Origin: Thalassovita sp. | Lineage (GTDB): Bacteria; Pseudomonadota; Alphaproteobacteria; Rhodobacterales; Rhodobacteraceae | Assembly: GCF_963691685.1 (NCBI RefSeq) | Contig: NZ_OY829290.1 | Span: 3,410,001 to 3,474,000, forward strand | Length of the DNA: 64,000 nucleotides | Direction: 5' to 3' | Part shown: positions 58,459 to 64,000 of the stretch, in pieces | How the letters are laid out: each line of letters begins with the position of its first letter | Numbering within the stretch: the first letter of the stretch is position 1 | Made by a program: the position numbers and the translations under genes | The notes under the pieces: generated by a model | Told to the model about the DNA's origin: nothing | The model's database searches: none | What the model saw: only the letters and a program-made list of their open reading frames with translations

Positions 58459-58887
58459 TTATTGCGCCGCTGTGCTCGCCGCCTCAGCCTGCATGACCTC
58501 CAGCACCCGCAGCGCCTGCGCCTCTGTCAGGCCGGTGACGGCCTGAACCTCGGCGCTGATCAGGGCGATGACCTCAGCCCGCAGGTTTTGACCAGCCTCG
58601 GTCAGCGTGACATCCACCGCCCGCGCATCCGTGGCGGAGCGGTCTTTGCGCACCCATCCGCGCGCCTCAGCCCGGGTCACAAGCGGTGTCACGTTTGAGG
58701 GCAGGCAGGTCATCATCTCCGCCAGTTCTTTCATCCGCCGCGGTGCATTCAGATGCAGCAACAGGCTGATGTCATTGGGCGTCAGATCCGGCCGCATCGC
58801 AGAAATCCGCGCGCCCACCTGATCCGACATATGTCGAAACAGAAACAGCACAGACAGGGTTGGCGGCAGATCAAGCGATTGGGTCAT
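58459..58887 (-). CDS. MarR-family regulator
   Basis: 142 aa. Winged helix around residues 45-95 (ISLLLHLNAPRRMKELAEMM, CLPSNVTPLVTRAEARGWVR), typical MarR dimer ends (LTEAQALRVLEVMQAEAAS). Start at 58887 rather than 14 residues earlier. Divergent from the FAD oxidoreductase gene, 143 bases apart, which contains an AT-rich stretch (58926-58970) suited to operators; no clear palindrome chosen. Confidence 0.87.
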   Translation of the reverse strand: MTQSLDLPPTLSVLFLFRHMSDQVGARISAMRPDLTPNDISLLLHLNAPRRMKELAEMMTCLPSNVTPLVTRAEARGWVRKDRSATDARAVDVTLTEAGQNLRAEVIALISAEVQAVTGLTEAQALRVLEVMQAEAASTAAQ

Positions 58888-59030
58888 AGGCCCCAAATAG
58901 GCTGTGGCAGGCAGATTTTCCAGATTCAAAAATATAATTATAATATTGAAGTATATTTTCAGCTACCCTATCTGAACAGCAACAGCGGGCGAGCGCGCCC
59001 GGCATGCATCTAAGGAAACAGGAGCACGTG

Positions 59031-60122
59031 ATGACAAAATCGGTGGTGATCTACGGCGGCGGACAGGCTGGGGTAAAACTGGCCAAGGAGTTGGAAGAGG
59101 TGGCATCGGTCACCCTGGTCAGCCCGTTGGACTATTATGAGGTGCCAATGGCCCTGCCCCGCAATCTGGTGGAACCCGACTTTGCCCAGCGCGCCCTTGT
59201 TCCCCTGACGGAAGCGCTGCCAAAGGCCCAGCTGATCCAGGGCCAGCTGACCGGATTTGAGGAGGGCACCGGTACGGTCCAGCTGACCAATGGCGAGGCG
59301 ATGCAGGTCACCGCAGATGTCTCCGTCCTGGCGACGGGCAGCCGCTACGCTACCGAACTGACCCGCGCCCAATCGGGCAATCGCGACAGTCGGATGGCGC
59401 AGTTTCAAGACACTGCCGAAGCCCTGCAACAAGCCCAGCGCATCCTGATTGTCGGCGGCGGGGCAATTGGCGTCGAACTGGCGGGGGAGATCCTGCAAGA
59501 CATGCCCGGCAAAGACATCACATTGGTTGAATCCAGCGCAGGGCTGCTGCCCGGCACCAGCCGCAAAGTGGCTGCCACAGCGCGCGATCACCTGCAGAAA
59601 GGTGGCGTCACACTACGGTTCAACGACCGCGTCATCGAACCCGCCTTTGGCGAAACACCGGCCGGTGGCGTGGCCAAAACCGCCGCGGGGGAAGAGCTGC
59701 CCTTTGATCTGATTTTCTGGGCCGTGGGGGGCCGTCCCAACACCAGCTTCCTACCGTCAGAGGCGCTGACCGGCGAAGGCCGCATTCCGGTGGATGACTT
59801 CCTGCGGATGCAGGGGCGTGATGACATCTATGTCCTGGGTGATATCGCCGCCTTGGAGGAAGCCAAGAAAGCGATTTATGTAAACAGCCACATCAAAGTG
59901 GCCAGCAAAAACATCCGCGCCACCCTGAAAGGCGAGGCACCAAAAGCACGTTACAAGGCGCAAACCGGCAATGACATCATGTTGGTCACACTGGGCCGCA
60001 ACGGCGGTGTCGCGCATCTGCCGGGCATCGGCCGGATCACCACCGGCTGGCTGATCCGCATGTTCAAAGCCCGTGACATGCTGGTGGGGATGACCCGCAA
60101 AGCGTTGAAACTGGCCGCCTGA
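59031..60122 (+). CDS. NAD(P)/FAD-dependent oxidoreductase (AIF/NDH-2-like)
   Basis: 363 aa with two Rossmann folds: VVIYGGGQAGVKLAKELEEV at the N-terminus and ILIVGGGAIGVELAGEIL near residue 150, plus DIYVLGDIAALEEAKKA for FAD. The layout resembles AIF-, FSP1- or NDH-2-like flavoproteins that reduce quinones. C-terminal helices (IRMFKARDMLVGMTRKAL) may associate with the membrane. Start at 59031 has AGGAGCACGTG upstream. Probably controlled by the divergent MarR protein. Confidence 0.83.
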   Translation: MTKSVVIYGGGQAGVKLAKELEEVASVTLVSPLDYYEVPMALPRNLVEPDFAQRALVPLTEALPKAQLIQGQLTGFEEGTGTVQLTNGEAMQVTADVSVLATGSRYATELTRAQSGNRDSRMAQFQDTAEALQQAQRILIVGGGAIGVELAGEILQDMPGKDITLVESSAGLLPGTSRKVAATARDHLQKGGVTLRFNDRVIEPAFGETPAGGVAKTAAGEELPFDLIFWAVGGRPNTSFLPSEALTGEGRIPVDDFLRMQGRDDIYVLGDIAALEEAKKAIYVNSHIKVASKNIRATLKGEAPKARYKAQTGNDIMLVTLGRNGGVAHLPGIGRITTGWLIRMFKARDMLVGMTRKALKLAA

Positions 60123-60258
60123 TCAATCGTTCCGGACGCGCAGCGCTGCTAGGTGCCAAGCGTCCGGGGCCCTTGAGGGCATCTGCGGAGCGGCTGCCGA
60201 GGCAGCGCCCCTGGGGAGGAGAGTTAAGATACCCTCAGGCCCCGGACATATGGCAAGA

Positions 60259-60975
60259 TCAGTTCCGCCCCGGGAAGTTCGGACGGTCCTCGCCATAGTT
60301 CTTGGACAGATAATCCAGGATCAGCGTGTAATCGGGTTCATCGATTTCACTCATGCCCTGTTCGTCTACCATCCATTCGAACATCTCAATCCAGCCATCC
60401 CGCGTCAGACCCTGCTGGGCGACGATCATTTCGGAATGGCAGGCAGAGCAGGCGTAGTAGGTCTCTTCCGCGCCCTTGTCCATGACCAGAATGCCGAATT
60501 CCGGCTCTTCTGCTGCGGCATCTTGTGCCGCCTCAGCCTCGGCGGTTGCGTCCGCGCCAAAGGCGATCGGCGTGGCTGCGTTCTGGTTCAAAAAGGCAAT
60601 CAGATTGGCGCGGTCTTTCTCTTTTTTGAGACCGGCAAAACTCATCTTGGTGCCTTTGACCTCTTTCTTGGGTTTGGTCAGAAAGGCATCCAGCCGCTCG
60701 GGCGTCCAGCTGCCGGCGTATTTCTGCAGGCCTTTGGAATAGCGGAACCCATCCACCGCGGCCACGTCAGCGCCCACAATGTTGAACAGGTTAGGACCGG
60801 ATTTGTTTTTGCCGCCTTCCTTCACGGTGTGACAGGCTTTGCATTTCTTAAAGACCTTCTCACCCTTTTTCAGGTCAGCCACGGCAAGCAGATCAGTGAG
60901 CGGTTCCGCCGCAGCGGCAGGCATGGCGAGGCCACAGCAAAGAGCAATGCTGGCCGCCAGATAAGACAGTCGCAT
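60259..60975 (-). CDS. Diheme cytochrome c, partner of sulfite oxidase
   Basis: 238 aa with a signal peptide ending in AMPAAAAEP. Two heme sites: CKACH at about residue 48 (with Met ligand in GTKMSFAGLK) and CSACH at about 174, separated by an Ala/Glu-rich linker. The first domain resembles cytochrome c2/c550, the second SorB-like proteins, so it could carry electrons from the sulfite oxidase to the respiratory chain. Start at 60975 follows AGGAG. Its gene follows the sulfite oxidase gene by 92 bases. Confidence 0.87.
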   Translation of the reverse strand: MRLSYLAASIALCCGLAMPAAAAEPLTDLLAVADLKKGEKVFKKCKACHTVKEGGKNKSGPNLFNIVGADVAAVDGFRYSKGLQKYAGSWTPERLDAFLTKPKKEVKGTKMSFAGLKKEKDRANLIAFLNQNAATPIAFGADATAEAEAAQDAAAEEPEFGILVMDKGAEETYYACSACHSEMIVAQQGLTRDGWIEMFEWMVDEQGMSEIDEPDYTLILDYLSKNYGEDRPNFPGRN

Positions 60976-61067
60976 GAGGACTCCTGTAGTCTTGGGATTG
61001 TACCTTGATGGGACGGGCGGCACCTCTGCCGCCACGCCCTTTGGTGGTGTGTTATGTGGTCAGCGGA

Positions 61068-62360
61068 TCAGCTGACGCGCAGGCCCACGCGGTGCATGGT
61101 GTTGTTCAGATACCCTTTCGGGTTCCAATCAATCGCAAAGGGCTGCATGTCGCCCGCGCTGTCGGTCGCGCGCGCCCAGACCTCATAGTAACCCGCCTGC
61201 GGGAAGGTCACGTCAGAGCGCCAGTTCTGCCAAGCACCAGAGTTGACCGCATCGTCCAGTTCCGCGGTGACCCATGTGGTGCCGAAATCGATCGAAATTT
61301 CCAGCTTGCTGATCGAACGATCGCCCGACCATGCGTGACCGCGCACCTGGGTGGCCTGACCGGCAACCTCTGCCCCGTTTTCAGGGAAGGTGATCAGCGA
61401 TTTCACCGGCATACGCTCGATGATGACAAAGTCTTTCTTGTCCACCTTCTCACCCGGTTCAACCGGACGGTTCGGCACACGGTAGGCTTTGCCGGTCATT
61501 TTCGGGCCGTCATGCACGATGTCGCGCAGTTCAATCCGGGTCAGCCATTTCTGTGCGGTCGAGGCAGGCCAGCCCGGCACCACCAGACGCAGCGGTGCGC
61601 CGTTCAGCGGATGTAGCGCGGCACCGTTCATTTCAAACGCGATCAGGATTTCATCGGTCATCGCCTTGGAGATCGGCATGCCACGCGAAATCGGCAGCTT
61701 CTCGGGATCGCCGGACAGGTGAGTGTCCGCCGAATAATGCGCGGTATAGACCGCTTCGGGCTTCACGCCGACCTTTTCCAGCACGTCCTTCAGGCGCACA
61801 CCGGTCCATTCGGAACAGGCCACAGCGCCATAGGTCCACTGGTTGCCCTTGGCGGGCGGGTTAAAGAAACCACGGCCGTTGCCGCCACATTCCAGTGTCA
61901 GCGCTTTGGTCACCACTTCGAACTGTTCTTTCAGCTCAGCAATGGTGAAGGTCATCGGCGTGTCCACAAACCCGTCAATTGTCACGGTCCAGGTGGCGGG
62001 GTCCACATCTTCGGGCGGGATCCCGTTGTTGCGCACAAAGTGACGGTTGGTCGGGGTGATTGCGTCATCCAGCAGATGCGGCGGGGTTTCGGCGTTTACC
62101 GGGCGATCGTTCAGCAGGGTCAGACCATCTTTGCCGACCAGCACATCCTCAGAGGCCATCGCGGCAGGCACAAAGCCAATCGGCATGTTGCGGTGAAACG
62201 GGATCGAGGTGCCGACCATCGCGGCCATGGTGGCCAGGCCGGTCTTCTTCAGAAACCCACGGCGATCCGGATTGGCCACACGGCCAAAAAACGCTTTGTC
62301 GGCTTTCTCGGGGTCCTCTGCAAAGAAGCTGTGGACGTCCTTGTTTGCTTTGTCTGCCAT
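61068..62360 (-). CDS. Tat-exported sulfite oxidase (SorA-type molybdoenzyme)
   Basis: 430 aa. Twin-arginine signal DRRGFLKKTGLATMAAMVGT near residue 32, the molybdenum-binding Cys in ALTLECGGNGRGFF, and the family pieces RHFVRNNGIPPE and SGDRSISKLEISIDFG of the dimerisation domain. It oxidises sulfite to sulfate in the periplasm and passes electrons to the adjacent diheme cytochrome. The similar SoxC is an alternative, but no sox genes are seen. About 414 bases lie between its start and the helicase gene. Confidence 0.9.
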   Translation of the reverse strand: MADKANKDVHSFFAEDPEKADKAFFGRVANPDRRGFLKKTGLATMAAMVGTSIPFHRNMPIGFVPAAMASEDVLVGKDGLTLLNDRPVNAETPPHLLDDAITPTNRHFVRNNGIPPEDVDPATWTVTIDGFVDTPMTFTIAELKEQFEVVTKALTLECGGNGRGFFNPPAKGNQWTYGAVACSEWTGVRLKDVLEKVGVKPEAVYTAHYSADTHLSGDPEKLPISRGMPISKAMTDEILIAFEMNGAALHPLNGAPLRLVVPGWPASTAQKWLTRIELRDIVHDGPKMTGKAYRVPNRPVEPGEKVDKKDFVIIERMPVKSLITFPENGAEVAGQATQVRGHAWSGDRSISKLEISIDFGTTWVTAELDDAVNSGAWQNWRSDVTFPQAGYYEVWARATDSAGDMQPFAIDWNPKGYLNNTMHRVGLRVS

Positions 62361-62776
62361 TATTCCCTCCCAATGGCGTGTTCACTGTCATTCGTGCAAA
62401 ACTGCATGGGAGAAACGGGTGACCCCGCCGGTTTATTCCACGGGGGCGGCAAAAAATCTGACTTTGGCCTGCATTTTTTCCCGCAGGCAGCCGCCAAAAC
62501 AGCAAATCAGCCAATATTTATTGCCCCAAACGCGGCCGCGGCTTGACTTCCGACCGGACAGGGATCATATGCACCGCCAGCGCTGCGCTGTCGCGTGACC
62601 AGCCGGGCCCGAAGACGAGGCCCCAGCGCCCTACCCCTCCAGTTCCCCATCACGCAGGGTTCTAGACGCCAACCGAGCCCCCCTTGGGGGTCTGTGTCTG
62701 GCGGAAACCTCCTGCGCCGCACGCTGTGCGGCCTCCCCCGTGTGGGCCTGCCGGCTCATGCGTGAAAGGACATGAA
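62361..62776. other. Gap of 416 bases, including a structured leader
   Basis: No gene. The right half, before the DEAD-box helicase, contains the hairpins AGCCCCCC / GGGGGTCT (about 62674-62692, one mismatch) and GCCGCAC / GTGCGGC (62716-62732), flanked by ACGCCA / TGGCG. This may be a regulatory 5' leader of the helicase mRNA. The left half (to about 62640) shows nothing recognised. Confidence 0.5.
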
Positions 62777-64000
62777 TTGTTTGATTTCGACATGCTGGGC
62801 CTTAGCCCAGCGCTGAACAAGGCCCTTGGCAAAGCCGGGCTGAAGACCCCGACCCCAATCCAGAACCAGGCGATCCCGCTGGCACTGGAAGGTCACGACA
62901 TTCTGGGCCTTGCCCAGACCGGTACCGGAAAAACCCTGGCCTTTGGCCTGCCCCTGATGGAGCAGCTGCTGACCGAACCGGGCAAACCTGCTTCAAAAAC
63001 CGCCAAAGCGCTGGTGCTGGCGCCAACCCGGGAACTGGTGAACCAGATCGCTGACAACCTGAACATGCTGGCCAATCATACGCCTATCCATGTGCGCACC
63101 GTGGTCGGCGGCCAATCGATCAACCGCCAGATCGCCGTTTTGAACCGCGGCACCGATATTCTGGTCGCGACCCCCGGCCGTCTGATCGACCTGATGGACC
63201 GCGGCGCCGTGGATCTGTCCCAGACCAAACATCTGGTGCTGGATGAGGCCGATCAGATGCTGGACATGGGCTTCATCCATGCGCTGCGCAAAATCGCCCC
63301 CAAGCTGGGCACCCCGCGCCAGACCATGCTGTTTTCGGCCACCATGCCCAAACAGATGGAAGAGCTGTCCAAGGCTTACCTGGCCAACCCACGCCGGGTG
63401 CAGGTGTCGCCCCCGGGCAAAGCGGCGGATAAGGTCAAACAGTCGGTGCATTTCCTGGACCGCGATGCCAAACCCCGAATGCTGCGCGAAATCCTGTCCA
63501 AGGACCTTGATGCGCTGACACTGGTCTTTGCCCGCACCAAATGGGGCGCGGAGAAGCTGATGAAATCGCTGGTACGCGATGGCTTCAACGCGGCCTCAAT
63601 CCACGGCAACAAAAGCCAGAACCAGCGTGACCGCGCCATCAAAGGCTTCCGCGAAGGCAGCATCAACGTGCTGGTTGCCACCGATGTGGCCGCCCGCGGC
63701 ATCGACATTCCCGGCGTTGCCTATGTGATCAACTATGATCTGCCTGACACGCCCGACAACTATGTGCACCGCATCGGCCGCACCGCCCGTGCTGGCCGCG
63801 AAGGCGAAGCGATTGCCTTTTGCACCGCGGATGAAGCTGAACTGCTGCGCGACATTCAAAAGGTGATGAAGCTGGAGATCCCGGTCGCCTCAGGCACACC
63901 GTTCCTGCCCAGTGAGGAGCCGAAGAAATCCGGCGGCAACCGTCGCCGTGGAGGACGCGGTGGCGCCCGTGGTGGCAGTCAAGGCGGCGGTCAGGGCAAC
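62777..64000 (+). CDS. DEAD-box RNA helicase (RhlE-like), TTG start, partial
   Basis: ATP-dependent RNA unwinding enzyme; 408 codons are visible and the gene runs off the right edge. The motifs are in order: Q motif TPTPIQNQAIPLAL, motif I AQTGTGKT, Ia APTRELVNQ, II VLDEADQML, III SATMP and VI HRIGRTARAG, with a basic Arg/Gly-rich tail beginning GGNRRRGGRGG. The start TTG at 62777 is inferred: AAAGGA lies six bases upstream, and the next ATG (62792) would lose conserved FDFD residues. Likely cold- or ribosome-assembly related. Confidence 0.9.
   Translation, partial: MFDFDMLGLSPALNKALGKAGLKTPTPIQNQAIPLALEGHDILGLAQTGTGKTLAFGLPLMEQLLTEPGKPASKTAKALVLAPTRELVNQIADNLNMLANHTPIHVRTVVGGQSINRQIAVLNRGTDILVATPGRLIDLMDRGAVDLSQTKHLVLDEADQMLDMGFIHALRKIAPKLGTPRQTMLFSATMPKQMEELSKAYLANPRRVQVSPPGKAADKVKQSVHFLDRDAKPRMLREILSKDLDALTLVFARTKWGAEKLMKSLVRDGFNAASIHGNKSQNQRDRAIKGFREGSINVLVATDVAARGIDIPGVAYVINYDLPDTPDNYVHRIGRTARAGREGEAIAFCTADEAELLRDIQKVMKLEIPVASGTPFLPSEEPKKSGGNRRRGGRGGARGGSQGGGQGN

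Noticed and set aside
1..64000. CRISPR arrays, prophage genes, tRNA genes and complete insertion sequences
   Set aside because: I looked for spaced direct repeats, integrases, tRNA cloverleaf sequence and transposases and found none that I can support.

Overview
The window reads as a chromosome segment of an alphaproteobacterium of the Rhodobacteraceae, most likely the marine Roseobacter group. Reasons: high GC with strong third-position bias (hence many long open but meaningless antisense frames); a pccB/pccA locus with a PccR-type (ScfR family) regulator; betA-betB-betI linked to choXWV; a DUF6497 protein; a class A RNase P RNA; and a sulfite dehydrogenase with a diheme cytochrome. The genus cannot be fixed from the sequence alone.

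Layout. 1-10.2 kb: propionyl-CoA carboxylase locus, pccB and pccA on the minus strand with several small unrecognised genes between them; a divergent MFS exporter; pccR; and a sulfotransferase-like gene. Identical 13-bp boxes precede pccB and related boxes precede pccR. 10.2-11.5 kb: a YdcH-like protein and a lipoprotein. 11.5-18.7 kb: choline uptake (choXWV) and oxidation to glycine betaine (betA, betB) with the repressor betI and a palindrome between betI and choX. 18.7-21.7 kb: a DMT exporter, an ArgO/LysE exporter with its divergent ArgP-like regulator, then an AT-rich gap dense in perfect DnaA boxes, a candidate replication origin or DnaA-binding reservoir. 21.7-29.5 kb: yebC, an SLC13 permease, a second DMT exporter, a YmdB-like phosphodiesterase, an OsmC/GntR pair around a 24-bp palindrome, formyltetrahydrofolate cyclo-ligase and mgtE. 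29.6-33.8 kb: two purine-type amidohydrolases flanking two CAP-domain lipoproteins. 33.9-39.7 kb: hisN, an XRE regulator, a quinone oxidoreductase, a LysR regulator, DUF1127, a Bax-inhibitor-1 protein, a 266-bp MITE-like element and a GNAT enzyme. 39.8-47.2 kb: rpmG, rnpB, an AmpD-like amidase, an Excalibur-type lipoprotein, gatCA, a ceramidase-like membrane protein, a UPF0173 hydrolase, tadA and an RluB-type pseudouridine synthase.

47.3-55.7 kb is the most unusual part. A plus-strand envelope-stress-type operon (26-aa membrane microprotein, XpaC-like, TelA-like, DUF2927 lipoprotein, SPFH protein with a GYF_2-like tail) is followed, on the opposite strand, by four separate genes for small proteins resembling the chemoreceptor zinc-binding (CZB) domain, without a receptor or output domain. 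At least two of these genes share a spaced promoter architecture, and one has lost the usual zinc-ligand cysteine. A zinc-ribbon membrane protein and a nitroreductase follow.

56.5-64 kb: dtd, an ECF sigma/anti-sigma pair, a MarR regulator divergent from an FAD oxidoreductase, a diheme cytochrome with a Tat-exported sulfite oxidase, and the start of a DEAD-box helicase (TTG start) behind a structured leader that runs off the right edge.
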